Source of the DNA: Amanita rubescens
Lineage: Eukaryota; Basidiomycota; Agaricomycetes; Agaricales; Amanitaceae
DNA: 43,578 nucleotides
Assembly (NCBI GenBank): GCA_015039365.1
Contig: WION01000442.1
Coordinates: 1-43,578 of the forward strand
Direction: 5' to 3'
The position numbers and the translations under genes were made by a program. The number at the start of each line of letters is the position of its first letter. Position 1 is the stretch's first letter. The notes beneath the pieces are model-generated. The model saw only the letters and a program-made list of their open reading frames with translations, did not search any database and was not told the origin of the DNA. Shown piece after piece: positions 13,007 to 22,729 of the stretch.

Positions 13007-13995
13007 TTAGGCCTGGCCCGGAGTTTTGCCCTTGGGAGGAACCTGGCCGGGAGTCTTGCCTTGGGGAGGGGCCTCCCCAGGAGGCTTACCATGAGGAGGA
13101 GGAACCTGGCTGGGAGTTGCGCTGGGGGGCGGCAGCGGAATATGGGTGGGAGTTTTGGCGGGGGGAGGAACCTGACCGTGAGGTTCACCTTGGGGATGAG
13201 CCTGGTCTGGAATCATGTCACGGGGAGTAATTTGGCCTGGTGTTTTTCCAGCAGGAGGAACTTGTCCGGGAGTTTTGTCGTGGGGCTGAACCTCGCCGGG
13301 GGGGTTTCCATGGGGAGGGGCCTGGCTGGGAGTGGCGCTGGGCGGCGGCGGCGGAATATGGGTGGGAGTTTTGGCGGGAGGAGGGAACCTGACCGTGAGG
13401 TTCGCCTTGGGGAGGAGCCTTGTCTGGAATCGCGTCACGGGGGGTAACTTGGTCGGGAGTTTTTCCGCCAGACATTTGTCCAGGAGTCTCATCAGTGGAT
13501 GGAACCTTACCCGGAGGTTTGCCATGGGGAGGAACATGGTTGGGAGTTGCGCTGGGGGGCGGCGGAGGAATATGGGTGGGAGTTTTGGCAGGAGGAGGAA
13601 CCTGACCGTGCGGTTCGCCTTGGGGAGGAGCCTTGCCTGGAATCGCGTCACGGGGAGTAACTTGGTTGGGAGTTTTCCGCCAGACATTTGTCCAGGAGTC
13701 TTATCAGTGGGTGGAACCTTGCCCGGAGGTTTGCCACGGGGAGGGACCTGGCCGGGAGTTGCGCTGGGGGGCGGCGGAGGAATGTGGTCAGGGGTTTTGG
13801 AAGGAGGAGGGACATGGTCCCGGAGTTTTGCCAGGCGGAGACGCGTAACCAGGAGCTTTGCCAACGGGAGGAACCGCGGCGGCAGCAGCTACACTGATGA
13901 GGGCAAGAGCAACAAGGCTTCCGAGCGCAGTGAACTGCATGAAATGCGTGAGTTGAACATGATCATAATGCTCGCAGCAAAATCTTTACCTTCAT
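13007..13995 (-). pseudogene. Family member A: secreted Pro/Lys-rich repeat protein, frame broken
   Basis: Exon 1 is ATGAAG (13995-13990), the intron is 13989-13935, and exon 2 starts at 13934. The signal peptide reads MKFTALGSLVALALISVAAA and is followed by Pro/Gly/Lys-rich sequence with motifs VPPVGKAPG, KTPGQVPP, HGKPPG, EPHGQVPPP and PPPPPSATP, ending GKTPGQA and stop. The mature part repeats a unit of about 210 bp three times or more. Three one-base differences between repeat copies break the frame: an extra base near 13816-13821, a missing base in the A/T run near 13676-13682, and an extra base near 13385-13392. The first gives a stop at about 13788. The last two compensate, so most of the body stays open in one frame. 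Same 5' module as B-E; lacks the Cys-rich exon of D and E. Probably a cell-wall or extracellular matrix protein; function unknown. Confidence 0.75.
13050..13780 (-). repeat. Tandem ~210-bp coding repeat in member A
   Basis: The block around AATATGGGTGGGAGTTTTGG recurs near 13138, 13356 and 13569 (plus-strand reading), a spacing of about 210-220 bp, with the intervening sequence collinear. Copies differ by a few substitutions and by single-base indels, which produce the frame breaks described for gene A. Confidence 0.7.
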
Positions 13996-14079
13996 TGTTG
14001 TTCGGGGGGTAGAGAATTTGGAAGTCGACTTCGAAAACGGGGGAAGGTGCTTGTCTGAAGAACGAAGGCATAGCCGGAG

Positions 14080-14169
14080 CCTTTTTATACCTTTTCGACG
14101 ACGTTACAGGCCGGTTGATGTGGATGATGATCTCAGAATTTCGAGATATGGCGTATGGTGCGTCCGCAG
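14080..14169 (-). promoter_or_regulatory. Promoter of member A
   Basis: Reading on the minus strand, a degenerate palindrome CTGCGGACGCAC (14169-14158) precedes a TATA box in GGTATAAAAAGG (about 14092-14081), some 90 bp before the ATG. The blocks TTTTCGACGACGTTACA (plus strand, next to TATA) and CTTGTCTGAAGAACGAAGGC (just downstream) are shared nearly letter for letter with member C. Confidence 0.7.
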
Positions 14170-15574
14170 TTCAAAGGAGGTGTTGTTATGTTAACATTCT
14201 CACTCGCGGCGTTTGAGGAACTCGCTTTTTTTTGCCACAAGAAAGTATATCTGCACGCCATGCCGTCACGCCAAGAAAACACTAGTTCCATATGGGAGCC
14301 GCAGCAATAACGTTGTGCTGGGTATCCAATGTCAGCGTACGACTTGTGGATACCCTCAAGAGAAGTGCGTAAACCGTATCAGCGCGTTTTTGCATTAGGC
14401 GGAACCAGATGATTCGAAGTCAGCCACTTCAGAAGAGCATAGCCAAATATAGCAACTTCAAGATCGCGAGAGTCAAATTCTACGCGAAATACAATGAGGG
14501 CCAGTGTACTTTTTCTCGTGAGGATATGGCCGAAAGCTTTACACGAGTGCAAACGTGAATCATACATGCTGTAACATGCGAACCCGGGCAACAATTCCGG
14601 TACCGGCGTTGGACACAGTATAATCAATCTTCTGCGCAGCACTTACTACGTTTTTTAGTCTCTTTATTTTCGGGTTCGGTTTCATGGCAACCGCACGCGC
14701 GATTGACAAACGCAATGTATCAAAGGGAGAACCAAAGAAGGATCTAGTTCTGAGAGATTGAGGATAAACCACGTTAACAATACAGCATTGAACATCAAGT
14801 TATGCCAGCGGAGTGGTGCGGACTCTCATCTTGGCCTCCATTCAAGCTAACCTTCGAATCCGCTGATCTAAAAAGTCTCGGAAACCTGTCAACGCCACAT
14901 GTCATGCGCACGCATCTATTCGTGATAGTTCCCCGTATAGAGCACAAAAGAATTTTAAAAGTCAAGGATGGAGATTTATGGCAAGACGATGAACAAACGG
15001 AAACGAACTGTCTTCACGGCTCGTGTCACCCTCCCGCTTGGCTTACGTCTGACGTGAGGGCGCTGGCAGCTACGCGATGAGTGGTCGAGAAGGCTGCTTT
15101 CAAATGCTTCACAACCGGCACATGTGTAGTCAAGGGGCGTAATTCACGATCCTATCGAATTCTATTCCATGTAGACTCTGATATAGGTATATAGTATATG
15201 AGGCCGCATATAGTGAAAAAGGAATGCGTGAAGGCAGCAGTCCGTAGGTACTACGGATAGATTCAGGGTAGTATTTGAGTTTGACACTAGGATTGTTCTT
15301 CGAGTAAGAATATTATGGCAGGCGCAGTTTACATTGGACAACTCATTTAAAATTTCCGACCGTTTCCTGATGGAGAACGAAGACACTGGTTCTCGTGCGG
15401 TTGTGAAAAAATCATCTTGTCTCGAACTTCTGGCTGCACTACCCCTGTGGTCGCGGAACAGATGGCTGACTTCAATCACTTGATTCCGTCTAATGCAAAG
15501 ACGCAACGATGCGATTTTCAGGCCTTCATTCATAAAATTCCGGGCTGGCATGAATACACGATACAACGCTACTG
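14170..15574. other. Intergenic; upstream part of the duplicated unit, no gene
   Basis: From about 14195 to 14335 the sequence is collinear with 18500-18615 upstream of member B. Shared words include GGCGTTTGAGGA, GGAGCCG and AATAACGTTGT, followed by a GGTATCCAA / GGATATTCAA pair. The duplicated unit therefore extends some hundreds of bases upstream of the promoter. ORFs at 14379-15566 show no protein features. Confidence 0.5.
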
Positions 15575-15751
15575 CTGCGGATGCAACTGATTTCTTGGCG
15601 TGAGGTACGGACTGTCAATATGGGTTTCTAAAACGGATAATTGACATATTAGCCTCCTTTAGACTGCGGATGCAACCTACGCCATGTCTCGAAATAGAAG
15701 CCATCGCCCACGCTGACCGGTGTGCAACATCGTCGAAAAGGTATAGAGGAT
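15575..15751 (+). promoter_or_regulatory. Decayed promoter of inverted member F
   Basis: On the plus strand two copies of CTGCGGATGCAA (15575-15586 and 15664-15675) correspond to the upstream palindrome of the family. Then ATCGTCGAAAAGGTATAGAGG (15730-15750) corresponds to the TATA block of A and C, with TATAAAG changed to TATAGAG. Order and spacing (66-75 bp to TATA, about 98 bp from TATA to the start) match the other members. Confidence 0.65.
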
Positions 15752-15838
15752 TTTGCTTTGCCTTCTTTCTCGGAGAAGCGTCTTGCCTGGATTCTTCAAA
15801 CGTGAATTCCCGATCTTTGCTAACTCACTTAAATGACA

Positions 15839-16161
15839 GTGAAGGTACAGCTCTTGCTGTAAACTTTATGAGTGCATTTGTGCACTCCATTGCTTTCGGT
15901 AGTATCGTTGTTCTCGCCCACATCCGTGTCACTGCTCCGCGTGAGTTCCTCTCACTGGAAAAGCTCCTGACCATGTTTCTCCACCTGACAAATTTCCGGC
16001 CTGTATTCCTCTTCGCCCAGACTCATATTCCTCCTCCTAGCACGGCTCCCAGCCGGGTTCTTTCTCTCGGAGAGATTCCTCTTCATGATAAATCGCCAGA
16101 AGATGCTCCCGCCCCGGTAAAACTCCCGAACAGGGTTAATACTGGTAGTACCCCGCCGTAA
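15839..16161 (+). pseudogene. Family member F: inverted, decayed copy of the secreted repeat-protein gene
   Basis: This is the only member on the plus strand. Exon 1 reads GTGAAG instead of ATGAAG. The intron start GTACAGCTCTTGCTGTAAAC is nearly that of member C, but the acceptor before the signal exon has CAC where the others have CAG. The signal region is still readable (SIAFGSIVVLA) and is followed by remnants of GKAPDHVSPP type in one frame and HIPPPSTAP in another, so the body is frame-shifted. Start codon, acceptor and TATA box are all mutated, and I judge it dead. It proves that the family also spread by inverted duplication. Confidence 0.72.
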
Positions 16162-17069
16162 ACGCCAACTTTTAGACTTGTATTGATGCGTACCTTTATT
16201 GATATCTTTCAGCTTCGCGGCAACCGCGCACGTGGCATCAACAGACGTGATGTAACGGAGAAAGGGAAGTTAACCAAACAATAATCTTCGGAAAATTGAC
16301 GCCAGCCATGGTCTGAGGTATAAGCTACAAGCTATCCTGCCTATCTTTGCAGAATCGTCGGTCTTGAATTCGCGTCCTCCGTCATACGAATTCGCTCTCT
16401 TCGTGTTACCCTGTATATATAGAGGGCGAAAGAAGTATTGGTATTCAAGGTGGGAGATAAATCAATGATAGAACATGTTTGTCGTCTTGAAAAAATGATG
16501 GTGTATGTATGATCCGACAAGTCTATATTCAATCGCATTGACAAGTAAACACATCCAGGTGTTGAAGGTGTCGAAATGGGACAATTGCTGCTTCACCGAC
16601 ATCGGAACCAACCGGAAAGATGGAACGGAGGATATCGTCAAGCGAGCGGAAACATGTCACTGTCAGCGAAGCAGAAGAAGGTATTGAAGTAGGATTTTGA
16701 ACTTGGACAAAAACGCAGCAAACGAAAAAGGTCAAGCTCCGGGTCAAACATGTGCAAAGCGATAAGATAAGGATGCCAGTGGAGAGAGATCGTGGGAACC
16801 GAATAAAGGGTTGTTCAACGTTCAATGGTTCGCGAAGCAACGCGTTTGGTGGCCGATAAAACAATTTCAAGTAAAGAATTCGCACATGTATAGTCAAAGG
16901 GATCTGATTCAAAATTCCCGTTCGAAGTCCTATACTACAGAGGGCATATACAGCATCTATGTATGGAATAGGAGTGATGAAACGGGTCGGGACGAATGAG
17001 TAAAGAAACCGATTCAGATATGGGAGTAGGTGGAATGTTAAGCCGGGAGGTTTGCCATGGCGGTAATGA
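16162..17069. other. No gene; 3' flanks of members F and B
   Basis: Around 17035-17065 the minus strand, just past B's stop, still reads HGKPPG in another frame. B may once have ended with an A/C-like tail and lost it by a frameshift. The long minus-strand ORF reaching 16529 is an out-of-frame extension of B. No other gene is seen. Confidence 0.45.
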
Positions 17070-18266
17070 TCACTGTTGGTCAGCAACTGCATCGTCACGA
17101 GGAACATGGTGATGGTGGTGATGTTTATGCTCGGTAGTTTCCTCGTCGCGGGCGACATGGTGGTGGTGGTGGTGGTTGTCGTGGTCGTGTTTATGCTCAT
17201 TGGTTTCCACTTCGCGAGGAACATGGTGGTGGTGGTGATGTTTGTGCTCGGCAGTTTCCTCGTCGCGGGCGACATAGTGGTGGTGATGGTGTTTGTGCTC
17301 AGCACCTTCCTCATCACGGGCAACATGGTGGTGGTGATGATGTTTATGCTCGGCAGTTTCCAGGTCGCGGGCGACATGGTGGCGGTGGTGGTCGTGGTGG
17401 TCGTCATCGTGTTTATGCTCAGCGGTTTCCACTTCGCGAGGAACATGGTGGTGGTGATGTTTGTGCTCTGCAGTTTCCTCGTCACGGGCGACATGGTGGT
17501 GGTGATGGTGTTTGTGCTCAGCACTTTCCTCGTCACGGACAACATGGTGGTGGTGGTGGTGATGTTTATGCTCGGCGGTTTCCTCGTCGCGGGCGACATG
17601 GTGGTGATGGTGGTGTTTATGCTCAGCACCTTCCTCGTCACGGGCAACATGGTGGTGGCGGTGGTGGTTGTGTTTATGCTCCACGGTTTCCTCGTCGCGA
17701 GCAACATGGTGATGGTGGTGTTTATGCTCAGCGCCTTCCTCATCGCGGGCGTGGTGGTGGCGGTGGTGGTCGTGTTTATGCTCTGTAGTTTCCTCGTCGC
17801 GAGCAACATGGTGATGGTGATGGTGGTGTTTATGCTCAGCGCCTTCCTCATCGCGGGCAACATGGTGGTGGCGGTGGTGGTCGTGTTTATGCTCTGCGGT
17901 TTCCTCGTCGCGAGCAACATGGTGGTGGTCGTGTTTATGCTCTGTAGTTTCCTCGTCGCGAGGAACATGGTGGTGGTGTTTATGCTCAGCGCCTTCCTCG
18001 TCGCGGGTAACATGGTGGTGGTGACGATGATGATCATGGTCAACAACTACATCATCGCGAGCAACTATATGGCCGTGAGGCTTTCCATGGCCTGGAATTT
18101 CGTGATGAGGAGGGACATGGCCCGGGGCTTTGCCATGGTCAGAAGCGGGAGCGGCAGCAGCGACGCTGATCAGGGCAAGAGCAACGATGCTAGCGAGCGC
18201 AGTGAACTGCACAAATGCATCAGTTGACCATAATCGTAATGTTTACAGCAAGAGCTTTACCTTCAT
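17070..18266 (-). CDS. Family member B: secreted histidine-rich repeat protein, 380 aa
   Basis: Exon 1 is ATGAAG (18266-18261), the intron is 18260-18207, and exon 2 is 18206-17070. The signal peptide is MKFTALASIVALALISVAAA, with likely cleavage near AAA-AP. A short Pro/Gly/His lead (DHGKAPGHVPP) is followed by 17 tandem units of the type HHHVARDEETAEHK, with variants VPRDEE, REVET and EEGAEHK and His runs of four to seven. Nearly half the mature residues are His; most others are acidic or Lys/Arg. Such a chain should bind Zn, Cu or Ni ions reversibly and change charge around pH 6, as other His-rich secreted proteins do; that is inference. No Cys and no GPI signal were seen. The ATG is in exon 1, not a GTG in exon 2: the intron model is the same in all five minus-strand members. 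Likely extracellular or wall-associated. Confidence 0.85.
17100..18050 (-). repeat. Degenerate ~45-70 bp tandem repeat encoding the His-rich units of B
   Basis: The plus strand shows alternating GGTGGTGGT/GATGGTG runs and TTTATGCTC..TTCCTCGTC blocks, 17 times. Units differ in the number of His codons, so length varies by whole codons and the frame is kept throughout, unlike in member A. Confidence 0.8.
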
Positions 18267-18348
18267 TGTTATGCAGCGAGTAAGAAGTCGAGAGTTCGGA
18301 TTCGAAAAAAAGGCAAGAAACTTGTCTGAAGAATGCAGCCATAGTCGA

Positions 18349-18476
18349 GGCCTCTTTATACTTTTTCGAATACCTTTTCAATGACTATAACATTCAAACA
18401 CGCCCCGGTAAGTCTGGACGATGACCCCTGGTCATGTCAGCATTTTTTCGAACTACGGCATGTGCTGCATCCGCAG
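18349..18476 (-). promoter_or_regulatory. Promoter of member B
   Basis: On the minus strand, CTGCGGATGCAG (18476-18465) is followed by TATAAAGAGGCC (about 18360-18349), 85-90 bp before the ATG, then by the shared CTTGTCTGAAGAA block (plus strand, about 18321). The ACGTCGTCG element next to TATA in A, C and E is degenerate here. Confidence 0.68.
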
Positions 18477-21460
18477 TCGAGAAGAGGGGCTATTATCCCA
18501 CTTGTGGCGTTTGAGGAGTCCCGAGAGACTATGTATACCCACCATTATGCCATCATCATGTGAAAGTATAGGAGCCGTGGCAGGAATAACGTTGTATCGG
18601 ATATTCAAGGTAGTGATAATTTGAAGAAACGACAGCTTCAAGTGGCGCTATTGCGCTGGTATTCGTCCGGGCAGTGACAGAATGGGCTATGTGACCGTCC
18701 TTCTATATATAGCGTAGCTATATTTGTATATATTTATATTTATATTTCTGGACCCTATTGCTAGCCTCCTGTTGCTCGCTCGTATTATTCCAACGCAATG
18801 TCGCTAACTCGCGAAGCTGGTTAGCCATGGTTTGAGCTATTGCGGAGAAGAGACGAGTGGTGTGGATTCTTATCAGAATTGTGTCGCGCTCCATATGGGG
18901 TACCCGAGGAGAGCAGATCTTGCACTATCCTGCGTCGCAGGCGTTGACAGCTTTAGACGGCTTTCAACTTCCTCGAGTCCTTTTTTATCCTTCTCCGTTC
19001 GCACGGCTAAGCTCAGTTGCTACTATTATTAGATCGTGTGCCAATCAACAATGATTGAACAGGCCCTACGTGTGTGTAGATCCTGGAAATATTGACAATG
19101 ACAGACGCGCGGAGCTGATGTGTACTCTGTTGCTGCATTCTTTCCACCTAGTTTCTCCCTGAACAAGTTCTCGGCATTAACTTCGGTGCATTCACCTTCG
19201 TCAACGATTGGACGAAATTTTGTCGATGTGTGTGCCAAAAAAAATTCAAGCCGCTTTGCCGAGACCTGCATTAAGTTACGGCCCGACATTTTCCCTCATT
19301 TGGGGCCCCACTCACGTCACGTATCTGTTCATTTTGGCTCACTTCTTCGCCGCGACGTCTATTTCGCGACGCCAACCCATCTAAAGTCAGGTTCCTTTTA
19401 TCGGCGCTATTCAAAGATAGGAATTGACTAACTAGCTGTTTTTGTGCAAGTGCAATCATACTTGGCGTTGAAGGGTATACGACGTTCAATGGCCACTGTA
19501 TGCTGAATGATCTAGTTCCTTCGAGGCCCAAATCAGATTTCACAGAAAATGTCAAAGCTGTCAAACTTCTCAGCTTGTTCCCGATGTGCCGACATGAACT
19601 GTCAGGATCATAAGGTGGAGGTATGAGAGCGGCATTACGCTACTATATGCCGTGTACGTGTTCAGGTTCAACTACATTTAGCCTCGACTCGGCTACCTTT
19701 GTCACGTATATTTATAGACCGCCTTGATTTATCCGTCCATAGGTATTCTAAAGCGGAGATCCGGAGAAGCTCGATGGATCCATCATGCACGGCTCATAAT
19801 AGCATCCCATCTTTCAGCTTGGATTGTATATAACTTTTCTCTCGATAGGGTCAGCGAGCATCTCGCGGTAATTAATCACGAAGTATGTCACGCGCCGTGA
19901 CATTTTTCTCCAGTTCTTCTCCAGTGCACAAATGTAGGTGATCAACTGCGGACCATTATTGTGGTATGCCCGTGTTCTTCGCAATGATTTGGAATTATAG
20001 CATTCGTATGACTGAGTCTCACATTAGATTCGTCACGTATGATCGTTGTTGGCACCCCAAAAAAAACGGATCCGGAGGGCAATGTCATGTCCAAACTTGA
20101 TGAAAGTTGGCGCTTTGGTTGCCGGATATAGACAGATCGGAAACCTGTTCCATTTTTTCCTTCCTCCGTGACTCGCGCTATATACAACTCACGGTGACAA
20201 TCGCAGGAGTCGGAATCATTTTTCTGTGAGTTTTGGATTCTACTTTTGGCTTAATTGACTTTAAGTGGTAAATATGTCTTTCAGCAGCATCAGTAGGAGC
20301 ATACACTGTACACATAGACGAACATTTCGGCCGAGTCCTTAATCATGTCTCGACGACTATTTTGGGTATGCTTCGAAGTTTACAGGCTCGATTCCATATA
20401 CAGTAGGTCCCACTTTTCTATTGCTCTTTTTGGGTGATGTCCTGAGAGAGAATTGAGCTTGGTCTTCCCTTGCGTGGGTCTTGGAGTCGAGAGTTATTCA
20501 AGTGCGGGCCCTCGGAAGTCGTAGATGTTTGTCAGGCAAGTCGTTGCGACATATATGCCACACGCGCGTCGCTTCGATGACCCTGTTAGTGCGTTTCTCG
20601 GGCCTGCTCGTCCATTTTTGCTTAATACGTGCGCAACCAGAGCACCGTCATGTGGTTCATGTTTCTGCAATTCTTTTCTATATTGTGAATTAGAAAAGAC
20701 ACCTACGCTGATACGGCCCCTAGCTAAAGAATATGTGAAGGAGATCAAGGAAAGAAAAGAGCAGAACGTTGTCCAGCGCCTCTTGCCGCCTCTTGCCGTC
20801 GTACGTAATCAAGTGAAGAATTAAATGGTCGGATGACAGATAAGATTCAAGATTTGCGTCATCTTCGTGTTTCTGCTTCGCGGCAGCCGTGAGCGTGGAT
20901 TTAACTTACAAGGGGAGCCAAAGAATGAACTGATAGTCTGAGTTATGGGCGAAAAGGCATGCCAACGACGAAGAGATATTTTTAGGATGTGTGGATAAAA
21001 AAAGACTTGGAAGCGGAAAGTCGTCGGAACGCCACTGATATATTACCTGCGAATGTGCATCACGCGGGAACTTTTTCGTGGGCCAATTCGCCCTCCAGTT
21101 TTACCGTGAACTGCAGTGTGGAGTGAGAATGGATGGCAGACTTTCGAGGGAGGGCAACAACTCGCCGAGGGTGGCGAAATCCGAATTTGATGCAGGTGTC
21201 AGAAAGTGCACTGTGAGGCTTGATCAAATGCCACAAACAACGATCTCGTTACATTCTTCTTCAGAACATCTCATGGTCTTAGATGGTGAGTGTTGGCAGA
21301 ATTACATCCTCTCGTATCATGAGATTACAGAAAAAAGATTGCAGTAAATGGAACCCAGATCATGAACGATCATATGTCAAATAAGGTGGGAGAATATAGC
21401 GATGGATAAAGCTACTGGTCCATACAAGTCTAAGAATTTGGTTCTGGGGCGGAGTCTTAT
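18477..21460. other. About 3 kb without a recognisable gene
   Basis: 18500-18615 is homologous to the A upstream flank. 18705-18750 is an AT-rich stretch with TATATATTTATATT words. 19271-19564 (minus) is an ORF with plausible composition (LTALTFSVKSDLGLEGTRSF) that may be a relic of an F-box-type gene. An exact 7-bp inverted repeat TGTCACG-CGC-CGTGACA lies near 19887. 20880-20960 weakly resembles 16210-16280 and 14680-14740. The rest shows nothing. Confidence 0.45.
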
Positions 21461-22555
21461 TTAAGCCTGGCCAGCATGGGGTGGAACCTTCCTGTGGGTC
21501 TTCCCATGGGGAGGAACATGGTCGGTGTCACGGGGCATAATATGGCCAGGAGTCTTCGGAGGGGGAGGAGGAACATGACCGTGAGGTTTGCCATGGGGAG
21601 GAACCTCATCAGAAGCGTCATCGCGGGGGTTTATGTGACCAAGAGTCTTTGCAGGCGGAGGAGGGGCATGGCCGTGGGGCTTGCCATGGGGAGGAACCTC
21701 ATCCGAAGTCTCGTCGCGCGGGTTGATGTGGCCAGGAGTCTTCGGAGGCGGTGGAGGAACATGGCCATGAGGCTTGCCATGGGGAGGAACCTCATCAGAA
21801 GTGTCATCGCGGGGGTTTATGCGACTAGGAGTCTTCGGAGGCGGAGGAGGAACATGACCGTGAGGTTTTCCATGGGAAGGAACCTCATCAGAAGCATCAT
21901 CGCGAGGGGTTATGTGACCAGGAGTCTTTGCAGGCGGAGGAGGGGCATGGCCATGAGGCTTGCCATGGGGAGGAACCTCGTCCGAAGTCTCGTCGCGCGG
22001 GTTGATGTGGCCAGGAGTCTTCGGAGGCGGAGGAGGAACATGACCGTGAGGTTTGCCATGGGGAGGAACCTCATCGGAAGTGTCGTCACGCGGGTTGATG
22101 TGGGCAGGAGTCTTCGGAGGCGGAGGCGGAGTATGGCCACGAGGCTTGCCATGGGGAGGAACCTCGTCCGAAGTCTCGTCGCGCGAGTTGATGTGGGCAG
22201 GAGTCTTCGGAGGCGGAGGAGGAACATGACCGTGAGGTTTGCCATGGGGAGGAACCTCATCCGAAGTCTCGTCACGTGGGTTTATGTGGCCGGGAGTTTT
22301 GGCGGGAGGAGGAGCATGGTGGGGTGGTTTTCCATGCCGGGAAACCTCGCCAGAAGTTGCATCACGGGGAACAATATGAACGGGAGTTTTGGCATGCGGA
22401 GGAACATGTCCAGGGGCTTTACCAACGGGAGGAATCCCGGCGGCGGCAGCGACACTGATGAGGGCAAGAGCAACAATGCTACTGAGAGCAGTGAACTACA
22501 TAAATGCGTCAGTTGACCGCGATCATACTTTTTACAGCAAGAGTTGTACCTTCAT
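21461..22555 (-). CDS. Family member C: secreted Pro/His-rich repeat protein, 346 aa
   Basis: Exon 1 is ATGAAG (22555-22550), the intron is 22549-22496, and exon 2 is 22495-21461, open to a TAA. The signal peptide is MKFTALSSIVALALISVAAA. The lead IPPVGKAPGHVPPHAKTP is close to that of A. Then come about nine units of about 31 aa built from HGKPHGHVPPPPPKTP, GHINPRD and (E/D)TSDEVPP; the last unit changes to IMPRDTDHVPP and ends PPHAGQA, like A's GKTPGQA. The chain alternates basic HGKPHGH, polyproline and acidic RDETSDE patches. It has no Cys, so it should be an extended polyproline-like filament at the wall or matrix; that is inference. The frame is intact and units are very similar, suggesting recent homogenisation. 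Confidence 0.83.
21560..22330 (-). repeat. ~93-bp tandem coding repeat in member C
   Basis: The block GCCATGGGGAGGAACCTC recurs at about 93-bp intervals (for example near 21589, 21683, 21776, 21963, 22057, 22149, 22243 on the plus strand). Copies are near-identical, alternating TCATCAGAAG and TCGTCCGAAG versions, which hints at two-unit higher-order duplication. Confidence 0.8.
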
Positions 22556-22626
22556 TGTTATTCAGCGAGTAGGAATTCGACTTCGAAAACGAGCTAAGAC
22601 GCTTGTCTGAAGAACGAAGGCAAAGT

Positions 22627-22729
22627 GGAGGCCTCTTTATACCTTTTCGACGACGTTACACATGCCAAATTCAGTAGACAAAAACTTCTAGTTGTCTCAT
22701 CCATGAAATGGCATATGCTGCGCCCGCAG
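22627..22729 (-). promoter_or_regulatory. Promoter of member C
   Basis: On the minus strand, the near-perfect palindrome CTGCGGGCGCAG (22729-22718) is followed about 75 bp later by the TATA box in GGTATAAAGAGGCC (22643-22630), which lies about 80 bp before the ATG. The adjacent ACGTCGTCGAAAAGG and downstream CTTGTCTGAAGAACGAAGGC (plus) match member A. Confidence 0.75.

Noticed and set aside
16529..17069. Long minus-strand ORF continuing past member B, Thr/Met-rich then ordinary
   Set aside because: It is an out-of-frame reading of B's repeats (Thr, Met, Asn, Ile from shifted His codons) and ends in non-coding flank.
18207..18212. A GTG start for member B giving an N-terminus MQFTALAS
   Set aside because: The same position is TAG in C and part of an acceptor CAG/TAG in all members; an upstream ATGAAG exon with a consistent intron explains every copy.
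17076..18227. Plus-strand ORF of 383 codons, very rich in Val and Met, looking like a multi-span membrane protein
   Set aside because: It is the exact antisense of the His-rich gene B: His codons CAC/CAT read as GTG/ATG on the other strand. The spliced leader, promoter and family support the minus strand.
21476..22516. Plus-strand ORF of 346 codons, Arg/Met-rich repeats
   Set aside because: Antisense of member C in codon register; absence of stops follows from the repeat composition. No promoter or leader on this strand.
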